From assembly GCF_019429535.1 (NCBI RefSeq), contig NZ_JAHXZM010000002.1, positions 372,001 to 436,000 on the forward strand: a stretch of DNA of 64,000 nt. The letters run 5' to 3'. This document shows positions 45,489 to 54,770 of this stretch, in pieces. A program made the position numbers and the translations under genes. The DNA is from Sphingomonas citricola (GTDB taxonomy: Bacteria; Pseudomonadota; Alphaproteobacteria; Sphingomonadales; Sphingomonadaceae). The notes under the pieces were generated by a model. The model was not told the origin of the DNA. It searched no databases and saw nothing but the letters and a program-made list of their open reading frames with translations. Numbering within the stretch: position 1 is the first letter of the stretch; each line of letters opens with the position of its first letter.

Positions 45489-47183
45489 ATGTACACCCGC
45501 TGTCACGCCCGTCACCTGTCGTTCCTCGCCAGCGTCGCGGCGCTCGTCGCCGCCCCCCCGGCGCTCGCCGACGCGCTCATCGACAATGTCGCGGGCGTGA
45601 CGATCGACCAATCGGGGCGCATCATCCGCTTCAAGGCGATGGTGATCGACAAGGCGGGGCGCGTCGTCCGCCTGGTCGCCCCCGACGAACAGCCGCCCAA
45701 GCGGACGAAGAAGAACCCCGGCCCGGTGTACGACTGGCGCGCCGACATGAAGGGGCGCGTGCTGGTGCCCGGCATGATCGACGCGCACGGTCACGTGATC
45801 GAACTGGGGTTGCAGGCGCTGACGCTCGACCTGTCCGACACGACCTCGCTCGAGATGGCGAAGGCGAAGATCGCCGCCTATGCGAAGGGCAACCCTGAGC
45901 GCAAATGGATCATCGGCACCGGCTGGAACCAGGAAAAATGGGGGCTCGGCCGCTTCCCGACCGCGGCCGATCTCGACGTCGTCGTCGCCGACCGCCCGGT
46001 CTACCTCTCCCGCGCCGATGGCCACGCCGCCTGGGCGAATTCGGCTGCGATCCGCGCGGCGAAGATCACCGCCGCCACCGCCGCGCCGACCGGCGGGCGG
46101 ATCGAGAAGGGCGCGAACGGCGCGCCCGCGGGGGTCTTCGTCGATGCCGCGACCCAGTTGTTCGACCGCGCGATCCCGCCGGTGTCGCCCAAGGACCGCA
46201 CCGCCGCGTTCCTGAAGGCGCAGCAGATCCTGCTCGGCTACGGCGTCACCGCGGTCGCCGACATGGGCAGCACGATCGACGACTGGATGACCTATCGCCG
46301 GATGGGCGACATCGGCGCGCTGCGCGTGCGGATCATGTCCTATGGTCACGGCATCGACACCACGGTGATGATCGGCGGCACCGGCCCAACCCCGTGGCTG
46401 TACGACGACCGGTTGCGGTTGAACGGGGTCAAGATCTACGCCGACGGCGCGCTCGGATCGCGCGGTGCGTGGTTGAAGGCGCCCTACGCCGATGCAGCCG
46501 GAAACCGCGGGCTCGGCTTCCTGACCGACGACCAGTTGCAAAACACGATGAGCCGCGCGGCGATGGACAATTACCAGGTCGCGGTCCACGCGATTGGTGA
46601 CCGCGCCAACCAGCAGGTCCTCGACGCGATCGGCGAGCTGTCGCAGACCTACAAGGGCGATCGCCGCTGGCGGATCGAGCACGCGCAGGTGGTCGATCCC
46701 GCCGACCTGCCGCGCTTCGGCAAGAACGGCATCATCGCCTCGATGCAGCCGACGCACGCGACCGGCGACCGCGTGATGGCGCAGGCGCGGTTGGGCGAGG
46801 CGCGGCTGGCGGGCGCCTATGCGTGGCGTTCGATGCTCGCGAACGGCGCGAGGCTCGCGTTCGGTTCCGACTTCCCGGTCGAGCGGCCCGACCCCTGGGC
46901 AGGCTGGGCTGCCGCCTTCACCCGCACCGATGCCGCGGGTGAGCCCGCGGGCGGCTGGCGGCCCGAGGAAGCGGTAACGCGCGAACAGGCGTGGTGGGCC
47001 TTTACCGGCGGCGCGGCCTATGCCGGGTTCGCGGAGAACAAGTTCGGCAATCTCGCGCCCGGGCAGAGGGCCGACTTCCTGATCGTCGACCGCGATCCCG
47101 CCACCGCCGCGCCGGCCGACCTGCGCCAGACCAAGGTGCTCGAAACCTGGATCGGCGGCGAGAAGGCGTGGGAGCGCAAGTAA
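45489..47183 (+). CDS. Secreted YtcJ-like metal-dependent amidohydrolase
   Basis: This encodes 564 residues from ATG 45489. A signal peptide (cleavage near PPALA) is followed by the amidohydrolase-superfamily barrel. The metal HxH is GMIDAHGHVIELG, the later His are AVHAIGDRANQ and RIEHAQVVDP, and the catalytic Asp is in LAFGSDFPVERPDP. The family acts on C-N bonds of amides or imidazolidinones; the substrate is unknown. Export of such a protein is common in sphingomonads. A start further up (45201) would be antisense to the DUF3298 gene. Confidence 0.9.
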   Translation: MYTRCHARHLSFLASVAALVAAPPALADALIDNVAGVTIDQSGRIIRFKAMVIDKAGRVVRLVAPDEQPPKRTKKNPGPVYDWRADMKGRVLVPGMIDAHGHVIELGLQALTLDLSDTTSLEMAKAKIAAYAKGNPERKWIIGTGWNQEKWGLGRFPTAADLDVVVADRPVYLSRADGHAAWANSAAIRAAKITAATAAPTGGRIEKGANGAPAGVFVDAATQLFDRAIPPVSPKDRTAAFLKAQQILLGYGVTAVADMGSTIDDWMTYRRMGDIGALRVRIMSYGHGIDTTVMIGGTGPTPWLYDDRLRLNGVKIYADGALGSRGAWLKAPYADAAGNRGLGFLTDDQLQNTMSRAAMDNYQVAVHAIGDRANQQVLDAIGELSQTYKGDRRWRIEHAQVVDPADLPRFGKNGIIASMQPTHATGDRVMAQARLGEARLAGAYAWRSMLANGARLAFGSDFPVERPDPWAGWAAAFTRTDAAGEPAGGWRPEEAVTREQAWWAFTGGAAYAGFAENKFGNLAPGQRADFLIVDRDPATAAPADLRQTKVLETWIGGEKAWERK

Positions 47184-47237
47184 CCCGCCGGGCCACCATC
47201 ATCATCCATCGACGATAAACCCCTGAAGGAGAACACG

Positions 47238-48368
47238 ATGTCGGACACGTTCACGGGCCTCGAACTGCGCTCCACCGCGACCGAGGACGGCACCCTGGTG
47301 CTCAGCCTGGAGGAAACGACGCTGACGCCGCCGGGCGAGGGCGAGATCGTCGTCCGCGTCGAAGCCGCGCCGATCAACCCGTCCGACCTCGGCCTGCTGC
47401 TGGGCCCGGCGGACGTGTCGACGATGAAGACCGCGAACGAGGATGGCCGCCCCAGCGTCACCTTCCAGATCCCGCGCGAGCGTCAGGGCGGGGTGCGCGC
47501 GCGGCTCGGCCAATCGCTGCCCGTCGGGAACGAGGGCGCGGGCACCGTGGTCGCGGCCGGTGCGGGGGCGGAAAGCTTGCAGGGCCGCCGCGTCGGCATG
47601 ATGGGCGGCGCGATGTACGCGCAGTTCCGCAAGCTGAAGGCGCGCGACGTGGTGCCGTTGCCCGAGGGCACGAGCGCGGCGGACGGCGCGTCGATGTTCG
47701 TCAACCCGCTGACCGCGCTGGGCTTCGTCGAGACCGCTCGGATGGAGGGGCACAAGGCAATCGTCCACACCGCCGCCGCGTCGAACCTCGGGCAGATGTT
47801 GCAGAAGATCTGCCTCGCCGACGGCGTGCCGCTGGTCAACATCGTCCGCTCGGAGGAGCAGGCCGCGATCCTGCGCGACATCGGTGCGACCTACGTGCTC
47901 AACAGCCGCGACGATGATTTCCGCCGCAAGCTGCTCGATGCGATCACCGAAACGCAGGCGACGGTCGCGTTCGACGCGATCGGCGGCGGCTCGCTCGGCA
48001 GCGACATCGTGCAGGCGATGGAGCAGGCCGCGGCGCGCAACATGAAGGAGTTCAGCCGTTACGGGTCGGACAGCTTCAAGCAGCTCTACATCTACGGCGC
48101 GCTCGACCTGTCGCCGACGGTGCTCAACCGGCTCGCCTTCGGGTTCCAGTGGAGCGTGTCGGGCTGGCTGCTCACCCCGTTCATGAAGCGCGCTGGCGCC
48201 GAGGTCGTCGGGCGGATGCGCCAGCGCGTCGTCGACGAACTGACCACCACCTTCGCCAGCAAATACACGCGGACGATCGGCCTCACCGAAGCGCTCGATC
48301 CCGAGGTGATCCGTGCCTACGACCGCAAGGCGACGGGCGAGAAGTATCTGATCGACCCCAGCCGCTAA
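47238..48368 (+). CDS. Zinc-free MDR oxidoreductase (quinone oxidoreductase/enoyl reductase-like)
   Basis: This is a 376-residue medium-chain dehydrogenase/reductase. Its GroES-like N-domain has EAAPINPSDLGLLLGPAD and VGNEGAGTVVAAGAG; a Rossmann domain follows with VHTAAASNLGQMLQKICLAD. It lacks the structural-zinc cysteines, so it fits NADPH-dependent quinone or enoyl reductases; the substrate is unknown. AAGGAG stands 6 bases before ATG 47238. Confidence 0.87.
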   Translation: MSDTFTGLELRSTATEDGTLVLSLEETTLTPPGEGEIVVRVEAAPINPSDLGLLLGPADVSTMKTANEDGRPSVTFQIPRERQGGVRARLGQSLPVGNEGAGTVVAAGAGAESLQGRRVGMMGGAMYAQFRKLKARDVVPLPEGTSAADGASMFVNPLTALGFVETARMEGHKAIVHTAAASNLGQMLQKICLADGVPLVNIVRSEEQAAILRDIGATYVLNSRDDDFRRKLLDAITETQATVAFDAIGGGSLGSDIVQAMEQAAARNMKEFSRYGSDSFKQLYIYGALDLSPTVLNRLAFGFQWSVSGWLLTPFMKRAGAEVVGRMRQRVVDELTTTFASKYTRTIGLTEALDPEVIRAYDRKATGEKYLIDPSR

Positions 48369-48432
48369 GCGCCGACGGCCGTGCCCCTCCTTCGTGGCGG
48401 GAGGGGCAGGGGCATCACGTGCCGGGCGTCGG

Positions 48433-48612
48433 TTACTCGTCGGCGCCCAGCGCGCGCTTGCCGGCCGCTACTTCCTCGTCGCTCGGCGGGGTCGGCAATT
48501 CCTCACCGGGCGCCAGCGCGTCGTCGGGGATGCCCGGCCCCAGGCTCGAGATGCTGTCGCCGAGCGGGCGGCCGTTCTGGCCGGTGCTGATCTTGGTGCG
48601 GTCGTCGTCCAT
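48433..48612 (-). CDS. Small acidic protein (59 aa)
   Basis: The ORF runs from ATG 48612 to TAA 48433. It starts MDDDRTKISTGQNGRPLGDS, continues ISSLGPGIPDDALAPGEELP, and ends SDEEVAAGKRALGADE. The composition is protein-like (acidic, Pro/Gly turns, no membrane part) and fits no strong antisense gene. It lies 36 bases downstream of the MBL hydrolase stop on the same strand. No clear ribosome site is visible, so it may be translated by coupling. Function unknown. Confidence 0.55.
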   Translation of the reverse strand: MDDDRTKISTGQNGRPLGDSISSLGPGIPDDALAPGEELPTPPSDEEVAAGKRALGADE

Positions 48613-48648
48613 GCCGCGATCAGCGCGCCGTGCCGGCGATCGTTCCGC

Positions 48649-49818
48649 TCACCGCAGCGCGCGCACCGCCGGCGTATCGAGGCAGCGCAGCATCGCCGCG
48701 CGCGTCATCGGGGTCGCTTGGCCGGGCGCGCGCGCGGGCGCGATTTCCTGCGGCCGCCCGATCGGCACGCCCGCGAAACCCGCGCCGCCGGTGCACTTCA
48801 TCGCCGCGGCGAGTAGCCGCGGCGGCGTGTCATAGGCTTCGTACGACAGCCGGAACGTGCCCCAGTGGATCGGCAGCCCGCGCGTCGCGCCCAACCGCTG
48901 ATAGACGAGCGCGGCCTCCGCGGGGCCGATATGGCTCCCCGACGACATCTGCCCCCTCGCGAAACGGAACGCACCGACCGGGATCAGTGCCAGCCGGATC
49001 GGGCCGAGCGCCGCTGCCTCCGCCGGCCAGCGCCCGTCGCCGAACCCGGTATCGCCCGCGAAGAACAGGTTTCCGCCGCTGAGGAAGCGGACCACGAAGC
49101 TCGACCACAAGGCGCGATTGCGGTCGGTGAACCAGCGGCTGCCCCAATGATGGTTGCGCGTCACCGCGACCTCGATGCCCGGTCGCACGGTGACGCGCCC
49201 GCCCCAATCGAGCGCGGTCGCCTTCGCGCCCGTCTGCGCGATCACGCTGTCGTTGCCCAGGCTGGTGACGATCACGGGATGGTCACGCTGCCACAATCGT
49301 TGGAGCGCTGTCTGATCGAGGTGGTCGTAGTGATTGTGGCTGACGAGCACGAGGTCGATGCGCGGCAGATCGTCGAACGCGACGCCGGGCGCCGCGACGC
49401 GTTTCGGGCCGAAGCCGAACGGGCCCGATCGATCGGCGTAGACGGGGTCGGTCAGGATATTGATCCCCTGCGTCTGCACCAGCACGGTCGCGTGTCCGAT
49501 CCAGGTCGCGACCATCCGCTCGCCCATGACCCGCGCGGCGGGGCGGCTCGCCGGAACCGCGACGCGATCGGGCCAGGGCGCGCGGTCGTCGCGGCCGGTC
49601 AGCTGCCGCCACAGGAAATTGCCGCGACTGCCGCCGCCCGGCACGCGCGCGGTGTCGTCGCCGTCGGGATTGAAAAACCGCGCGCCGTCATAGTGGCCGC
49701 TCTCCGGCCCCTCGTAATAGATGCGATCGAGGAAGCGCGGCACGATCGTGACCGCGAGCCCGGCGGCGACGAGCAGCAGCACGAGCGCGCCGCCGACGAT
49801 CTTCAGCAGTGACCCCAC
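48649..49818 (-). CDS. MBL-fold metallohydrolase (NAPE-PLD/UlaG-like)
   Basis: This encodes 389 residues from GTG 49818, which has GAGGTGAGG upstream (GTG 49827 gives 392 but lacks a site). There is an N-terminal membrane anchor (IVGGALVLLLVAAGLAVTIV). The metallo-beta-lactamase core has TWIGHATVLVQTQGINILTDP, the HxHxDH motif SHNHYDHLD, NHHWGSRWF, FFAGDTGFG and PIHWGTFRLS. This arrangement resembles NAPE-PLD-type phospholipases. It is probably inner-membrane anchored and facing the periplasm. Confidence 0.88.
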   Translation of the reverse strand: MGSLLKIVGGALVLLLVAAGLAVTIVPRFLDRIYYEGPESGHYDGARFFNPDGDDTARVPGGGSRGNFLWRQLTGRDDRAPWPDRVAVPASRPAARVMGERMVATWIGHATVLVQTQGINILTDPVYADRSGPFGFGPKRVAAPGVAFDDLPRIDLVLVSHNHYDHLDQTALQRLWQRDHPVIVTSLGNDSVIAQTGAKATALDWGGRVTVRPGIEVAVTRNHHWGSRWFTDRNRALWSSFVVRFLSGGNLFFAGDTGFGDGRWPAEAAALGPIRLALIPVGAFRFARGQMSSGSHIGPAEAALVYQRLGATRGLPIHWGTFRLSYEAYDTPPRLLAAAMKCTGGAGFAGVPIGRPQEIAPARAPGQATPMTRAAMLRCLDTPAVRALR

Positions 49819-49875
49819 GCGCCTCACCTCAAACCATTAATCCCGATCAACGCGCGGGGGACGCGCTGAGGCCCG

Positions 49876-50328
49876 TCAGCGCAGCAATTCCTCGCGGATG
49901 CGGATCGCGCGCAGCGACACGCGCACCTCGATCATGAACGCGACGAGGCTGGCGATCAGCAGCAGCATCGCAAGGATGAACCCCGCAGCCACATATTGCC
50001 CGATGTGGAATTTCAGCAGCGCGGCGATGAACAGCAGCGCGACCACGACGCAGGTCATCACCGCGCTCGACACCCCCATCAGCAGCGCGGCGTTGATGAT
50101 GCCGATCCGCTTGTTGAGCAGGCGGAGTTCGGCGACGTGGCGATCGTGCTCGATCCCGCTCGACCTAGGGTGCAGCACCTCGAGCGCGCGGGCGCGATCG
50201 ACCACGCGCGACAATCGCCCGGCGAGCACATTGAGCAGCGCGCCGATACCCGCCAGCATGAACACGGGGCTGAGCGATACCTGGATCGTCTCGGCGATCG
50301 TCGAGACGGTGGGCGAGTAAAGCGGCAC
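49876..50328 (-). CDS. DUF2721 membrane protein
   Basis: This encodes 150 residues from GTG 50328, starting 4 bases after the tetR stop. There are three hydrophobic segments (FMLAGIGALLNVLAG, NAALLMGVSSAVMTCVVVALLFIAAL, VAAGFILAMLLLIASLVAFM). The conserved N-terminus with RLSRVVDRARALE and the central LLNKRIGIINAA define DUF2721. Function unknown. Confidence 0.85.
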   Translation of the reverse strand: MPLYSPTVSTIAETIQVSLSPVFMLAGIGALLNVLAGRLSRVVDRARALEVLHPRSSGIEHDRHVAELRLLNKRIGIINAALLMGVSSAVMTCVVVALLFIAALLKFHIGQYVAAGFILAMLLLIASLVAFMIEVRVSLRAIRIREELLR

Positions 50329-50332
50329 CGCG

Positions 50333-51013
50333 TCAGCCCGCCGTGCCCGCGTGCCCGCCCGCGCCGACTAGAATCGCCTCCACCGCGTCGAGCAACCCGG
50401 CGAGCGCGTCCGCGCGGCTCCAGAAATGATGGTCGCCGCTGCCGAGCCGGTCGAGCGACGCCTCGCGCGCCGCGATCAGCGTCTGGAGCGCCAGGCTGGC
50501 GAACAGGATACGCTGGTTGATCGTCGCCGCCGGCAGCGGGGCGAGTAGGCGATGGACGTGCGCGACGAAGCGGCGGAAGCCTTCCGAATGTTCGGGCACG
50601 GTGTCGCGGAACAGCGCGCGGCGTTCGTTCTGCACGTTGACGATGAAGCGGAAATACGTCTCGTGCTCGCCGGTCGGCCCGCGTAGCTCGATGTTGGGCA
50701 ATACCATCGCGCGCACCACCTCGGTCAGCGTCGGTTGCCCGCGCGCCTCCAGTTCGTCGAACAGCGCGCGGCGTCCGGCGTCGATCAGTTCGGCGCCGTC
50801 GATCAGCAATTCGCGCAGCAGATCGTCCTTGCTGCCGAAATGATAATGAACCGCCGCGGCGTTCCTCTGCCCGGCGGTCTCGACCACCTCGCGCATCCCG
50901 ACCGCGGCGATCCCGCGTTCGGCGAACAGGCGGCGTGCGGCGCGTTTCAGTTCGTTGCGCGTGGCGCTGCCGCGCGACGCGGGCGGGGCGGCAGTCGTGG
51001 GGGTGGCATCCAT
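50333..51013 (-). CDS. TetR-family transcriptional regulator
   Basis: This encodes 226 residues. The N-terminal HTH (about 20-65) reads NELKRAARRLFAERGIAAV, VVETAGQRNAAAVHYHFGSK. The C-terminal ligand-binding part resembles the TetR_C group often attached to fatty-acid or xenobiotic efflux control. Almost certainly a repressor; the target is unknown. It is followed by DUF2721, with which it may form an operon. Confidence 0.9.
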   Translation of the reverse strand: MDATPTTAAPPASRGSATRNELKRAARRLFAERGIAAVGMREVVETAGQRNAAAVHYHFGSKDDLLRELLIDGAELIDAGRRALFDELEARGQPTLTEVVRAMVLPNIELRGPTGEHETYFRFIVNVQNERRALFRDTVPEHSEGFRRFVAHVHRLLAPLPAATINQRILFASLALQTLIAAREASLDRLGSGDHHFWSRADALAGLLDAVEAILVGAGGHAGTAG

Positions 51014-51111
51014 CGCGTAGCAGCATCCACGAAGCAGACGGGGGCCGCAAGCACCGAGGAACGCGGTGGGCTCCCGAACGCTTCGCTGCCGGAGAAGCGA
51101 GGAGAGGGCGG

Positions 51112-51426
51112 ATGGGCTATCTGTGGATGATCCTGGCGGGGGCGTTCCTCGTCAATGGCGTGCCGCACCTGAGTGCGGGGCTGCGCGGCGAAGCGTTCCC
51201 GACGCCGTTCGCGACCCCGCCGGCGCGCGGGTTATCGAGCCCGCGCACCAACATGCTGTGGGGCAGCGGCAATCTCGCGGTCGGCATCGTGCTCGCGCGG
51301 GCCGGCTGGCCGATGCTCGCGCCCGGCGTAGCACTCGCCTGCGCCGCGATCGGCTGGCTGCTGCTCGGCTGGTATCTCGCCGGGCATTTCCGCGCGGTCA
51401 GGGCCGAGCGTGCACGGCGCGACTAA
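51112..51426 (+). CDS. Small three-helix membrane protein
   Basis: This encodes 104 residues from ATG 51112, with GGAGAGG upstream. The three hydrophobic segments are LWMILAGAFLVNGVPHLSAG, MLWGSGNLAVGIVLARAG and PGVALACAAIGWLLLGWYLAG, with a basic end. The NGVPHLSAGL motif recurs in an uncharacterised family of small membrane proteins. The stop overlaps the convergent M20 gene by 4 bases. Confidence 0.7.
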   Translation: MGYLWMILAGAFLVNGVPHLSAGLRGEAFPTPFATPPARGLSSPRTNMLWGSGNLAVGIVLARAGWPMLAPGVALACAAIGWLLLGWYLAGHFRAVRAERARRD

Positions 51427-52700
51427 CGCTTCTGCGCGGCGAGCCGGCTGATCAGGATCGCGCTGCGCGTCGCCTGGCGCGGCAGGCTGGCGAGGTCGAT
51501 CCACTCGCCCTCGGCGTGCGCGCCGCCGCCCGACGCGCCCATTCCCCCCAGCGTGTCGGCGTCGGCGGCGACGAAGCTCGAATCCGCCGCGCCGCGCTTC
51601 GCCGGATCATATTCGGGCATCTCGGGCAATGACAGGTCGCGGTTGACCGCGTTCAGTTGCGCCAGCAGCGCGCGATTGCCCGCGGTCGGCGCCATCGGCG
51701 GGTAGCCGTCGGAGAAGGTGATCGTGGCATCGGTACGCGGCAGGTGCTGCGCGACGATCGCGGTCATCCGCGCCTGCACGCGCGCGTCCTGTTCGGGCGA
51801 GAGCGTGCGCAGGTCGCCGCGCGCGACCGCCTGTGCCGCGACGATATTGGTCTTGCCCGACGCGCTCGCGCGCACGCCGCTGTCGTCCAGCACCGCGGGC
51901 GTGCCCGCCGCCATGACCCCGACATTGAAGGTAACGTTTGGCTCGGGCAGCTCGCGCCGGAATGCGTCGAGGATGCGCGCAAGTTCGTAGGCCGCGCCGT
52001 AGCCGAGCGCGGGGCCGAACACCGCGCTCGAATGGCCGGTGACGCCCGTCGCCGTGATCGCCCAGTTGGTCGAGCTACGCCGCGCGGTCGTCCCCCAGTC
52101 GCGCCCGCCCTCGGTCGCGACATTCTCGTACTCGAGCGCGACATCGGCCCACTTCCCCGCCGCGATCAGATCGGCGCGCGCCTGCGCCAATGGCGCGCCG
52201 GTGCGTTCTTCGTCGCCGGTCAATACGACGGTCACGTCCGCGTTCCGAAGCGTCCCCGCCGCCTGCATCGCGCGCAGCGCGGCGACGATCACGACCAGCC
52301 CGCCCTTGTCGTCGCCGACGCCGGGGCCGTAGGCGCGCGTGCCGTCGCGGCGAAAACCGGTGAAGGGGCTGTCGGGCTCGAACACCGTGTCGAGGTGCCC
52401 GATCAGCAGCACGCGCTTGCCGCGGCCATTGCCCTTGTGCGTCGCGACGATGTGGCCGGCGCGCCCCGTCGCGCGCATGTCGATCCAGCGGACGTCGAAG
52501 CCGAGCGGGGCGAGCTCGGCGCGCATCATCGCGCCCACCTTGGTCACGCCATCGAGGTTGAGCGAGCCCGAATTCTGCTGGACCAACCGTTCGAGCAGCG
52601 CCTCGGTCCGCGGTGCCTCCGCGGCAACGCTGGCGCGCATCCGCGTCTCGGCGGGGGAGAGCGTGGCGGCGGCCGCGAGCGAGACGAGCGTAAAGATCAT
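51423..52700 (-). CDS. M20-family metallopeptidase (carboxypeptidase G2-like)
   Basis: This encodes 425 residues with a signal peptide (MIFTLVSLAAAATLSPA). Di-zinc site: HLDTVFEPDSPF with the HxD, YGPGVGDDKGGLV with the bridging Asp, TGDEERTGAPLA with the catalytic Glu pair, and GGGAHAEGEWID with the last His. The inserted dimerisation domain is in the middle. It removes C-terminal residues from peptides or N-acyl groups. Related enzymes include glutamate carboxypeptidase. Confidence 0.9.
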   Translation of the reverse strand: MIFTLVSLAAAATLSPAETRMRASVAAEAPRTEALLERLVQQNSGSLNLDGVTKVGAMMRAELAPLGFDVRWIDMRATGRAGHIVATHKGNGRGKRVLLIGHLDTVFEPDSPFTGFRRDGTRAYGPGVGDDKGGLVVIVAALRAMQAAGTLRNADVTVVLTGDEERTGAPLAQARADLIAAGKWADVALEYENVATEGGRDWGTTARRSSTNWAITATGVTGHSSAVFGPALGYGAAYELARILDAFRRELPEPNVTFNVGVMAAGTPAVLDDSGVRASASGKTNIVAAQAVARGDLRTLSPEQDARVQARMTAIVAQHLPRTDATITFSDGYPPMAPTAGNRALLAQLNAVNRDLSLPEMPEYDPAKRGAADSSFVAADADTLGGMGASGGGAHAEGEWIDLASLPRQATRSAILISRLAAQKR

Positions 52701-52731
52701 CGCGCGAGGCTAGCGAGCGCGGCGGACAAGC

Positions 52732-52764
52732 GAAAGCCCGCCTCGCCGGTCAGGCGGGGCGGGC
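52732..52764 (-). terminator. Intrinsic terminator after the SDR gene
   Basis: The 12-bp stem 52736-52747 (GCCCGCCTCGCC) with 52753-52764 (GGCGGGGCGGGC) has one wobble and a five-base loop. On the minus strand it is followed by TTTCG. It lies 24 bases after the SDR stop and so ends the SRPBCC-ADH-SDR transcript. Confidence 0.7.
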
Positions 52765-52788
52765 CTGTCATGCCGCGCGGCTGCGAGC

Positions 52789-53574
52789 TTAGTTCTCCGC
52801 CGAACCGGGCTCCGCCATCTTGCGATGCTGCTCGGCGAGCACCGATCCCGGCACCACGTTGGCGAGCACGCCCTGGATCTTCGTCGTCCAGCCCGAGAAG
52901 ATCGACGGCTTGCCGCTGTTGAGCGCCTTCCACCCGTCCGCGGCCACGTCCTCGGCCGAGCGTTTGTTCGGGTCGCTGCCGACCTGCGTATCGAGCAGGT
53001 CGCCGCGCGCGAAGAATTCGGTGTCGACCGGGCCGGGCATCAGCGTGCTGATCGTTACGCCGTCGGCGTCCTTCAACTCGTTGCGCAACGCCTCGGTGAA
53101 GCTGTCGATGAACGCCTTGGTCCCGTTGTACACCGCCTGGAACGCGCCGGGGATGTATCCCGCGACCGATCCGACGACGAGCACCTTGCCGTCGTTGTGC
53201 GCCACCATGTCGGGCAGCACGCGCTGAAGCAGATAGGCGGTGCCCGTGATGTTGGTGTCCACCACGTGCCGCCAGTCGTCGACCTTCTGGTCTAGAAAGC
53301 CGTGGCCCAGCCCGCGCCCGGCGTTGGCGCACAGCACGTCGATACGACGCCCGTTCGCGGCGGCCAGCAGCGTGTCGACGCCCTCGATCGTGGACAGATC
53401 GGCCTCGAGCGCCTGCACGCTCGTGCCAAACTGCTCGAAATCGCGCGCGGCATCGTTGATCAGCGGCTCGTCGGCGACGACGAGAATGTCGTACCCGTCC
53501 TTGGCGGCGAGCGTCGCGAGCTCGAACCCGATACCGGTCGATGCGCCGGTGATGATGGCGAATTTGTCGGCCAT
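52789..53574 (-). CDS. Short-chain dehydrogenase/reductase
   Basis: This encodes 261 residues from ATG 53574 (AGGAG upstream). The cofactor loop TGASTGIGFELA is at the N-terminus, the NAG motif in LCANAGRG, and the catalytic Ser136/Tyr149/Lys153 in VVGSVAGYIPGAFQAVYNGTK. The C-terminal ~50 residues are unusual for an SDR and carry a WTTKIQGVLANVVPG stretch. The substrate is unknown. Third gene of an operon with an alcohol dehydrogenase. Confidence 0.9.
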   Translation of the reverse strand: MADKFAIITGASTGIGFELATLAAKDGYDILVVADEPLINDAARDFEQFGTSVQALEADLSTIEGVDTLLAAANGRRIDVLCANAGRGLGHGFLDQKVDDWRHVVDTNITGTAYLLQRVLPDMVAHNDGKVLVVGSVAGYIPGAFQAVYNGTKAFIDSFTEALRNELKDADGVTISTLMPGPVDTEFFARGDLLDTQVGSDPNKRSAEDVAADGWKALNSGKPSIFSGWTTKIQGVLANVVPGSVLAEQHRKMAEPGSAEN

Positions 53575-53588
53575 AAGTCTGTCTCCTG

Positions 53589-54770
53589 TTAGCCGTTCAG
53601 GCCGGGCTTGAGCACGATCTTGGTGTAGTCGTTCTGCTCGTCGTGGAATTTCTGGTAGCCGAGCGGCGCGTCTTCGAGGTCCATCCGGTGCGAGATCAGG
53701 AAGGTGGTGTCGATCTTCCCGTCGATGATCGCCTGCAGGAGCCCCGGCAGGTAATGCTGGACGTGGGTCTGCCCGGTCTTGAGCGTCAGCCCCTTTTCCA
53801 TGAACGCGCCCAGCGGCCATTTGTCGACGAACCCGCCATAGACCGCGGGCATCGACACACGCCCGCCCTTGCGGCACGCGATGATCGCCTGGCGGTTGGC
53901 GTGCGGACGGTCGGTGCCGAGGAAGGTCGACGCCTTCACCTGATCGATCATATTATCGACGTACAGCCCGTGCGATTCGAGCCCGACCGAATCGATCACC
54001 GCGTCGGGGCCGATCCCGCCGGTCATCAGCATCAACGCGTCGTAGATGTCGGTCTGCTCGAAATTGAGCGTTTCCGCGCCGAACTTGCGCGCGAGTTCGA
54101 GCCGGCGCGGGAAATGGTCGATCGCAATCACGCGCTCGGCCCCCATCAGGAATGCCGATTGGACCGCGAACAGCCCTACGGGTCCGCAACCCCATACCGC
54201 CACCGTGTCGCCGGGCTCGATGTCGGCATTCTCCGCCGCCATCCACCCAGTCGGCAGGATATCGGACAGGAACAGCACCTTGTCGTCCTCGATGCCGTCC
54301 GGAATCACGATCGGGCCGACGTCGCTGAACGGCACGCGGACATATTCGGCCTGACCGCCCGCGTAGCCGCCGGTCATGTGGCTATAGCCGAACAGCCCCG
54401 CCATCGGGTGCCCGTACAGTTCCTGCGCGATATCCTGATTGTCCGCCGGCAATCCGTTGTCGCAGGCCGAATATTGATGCTTGCCGCAATGGTAGCACGA
54501 CCCGCACGCGATCGTGAACGGCACCACGACGCGCTGGCCTTTCTTGAGGGTCGACTTCGGCCCCGTCTCGACCACCTCGCCCATGAACTCGTGGCCCAGG
54601 ATGTCGCCCGCTTTCATCGTCGGGATGTAGCCGTCGTAGAGGTGGAGGTCTGACCCGCAGATCGCGGTCGACGTCACCTTGATGATGCAGTCGCGCGGGT
54701 TGACGATGCCGGGATCGTCGACGGTGTCGACGCGCACGTCATGCTTGCCGTGCCAGGTCAGCGCTCTCAC
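53589..54770 (-). CDS. Zinc-dependent alcohol/formaldehyde dehydrogenase-like protein
   Basis: This encodes 393 residues from GTG 54770, overlapping the SRPBCC stop. Catalytic zinc ligands: Cys38 (TAICGSDLH), His60-Glu61 (LGHEFMGE). The structural-zinc cysteines are four (Cys89, 92, 95, 103). The cofactor motif is [11 protein letters not shown]. It resembles glutathione-independent formaldehyde dehydrogenases. The upstream FNR-type box would place it under oxygen control. Substrate unproven. Confidence 0.9.
   Translation of the reverse strand: MRALTWHGKHDVRVDTVDDPGIVNPRDCIIKVTSTAICGSDLHLYDGYIPTMKAGDILGHEFMGEVVETGPKSTLKKGQRVVVPFTIACGSCYHCGKHQYSACDNGLPADNQDIAQELYGHPMAGLFGYSHMTGGYAGGQAEYVRVPFSDVGPIVIPDGIEDDKVLFLSDILPTGWMAAENADIEPGDTVAVWGCGPVGLFAVQSAFLMGAERVIAIDHFPRRLELARKFGAETLNFEQTDIYDALMLMTGGIGPDAVIDSVGLESHGLYVDNMIDQVKASTFLGTDRPHANRQAIIACRKGGRVSMPAVYGGFVDKWPLGAFMEKGLTLKTGQTHVQHYLPGLLQAIIDGKIDTTFLISHRMDLEDAPLGYQKFHDEQNDYTKIVLKPGLNG

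Noticed and set aside
45444-46757. N-terminal extension of the DUF3298 gene antisense to the amidohydrolase
   Set aside because: It has no homology signal, whereas ATG 45443 has a ribosome site and a signal peptide.
48383-48407. GCCCCTCC/GGAGGGGC hairpin after the MDR oxidoreductase
   Set aside because: No T-run on either strand; may be a remnant of a palindromic repeat, not a supported terminator.
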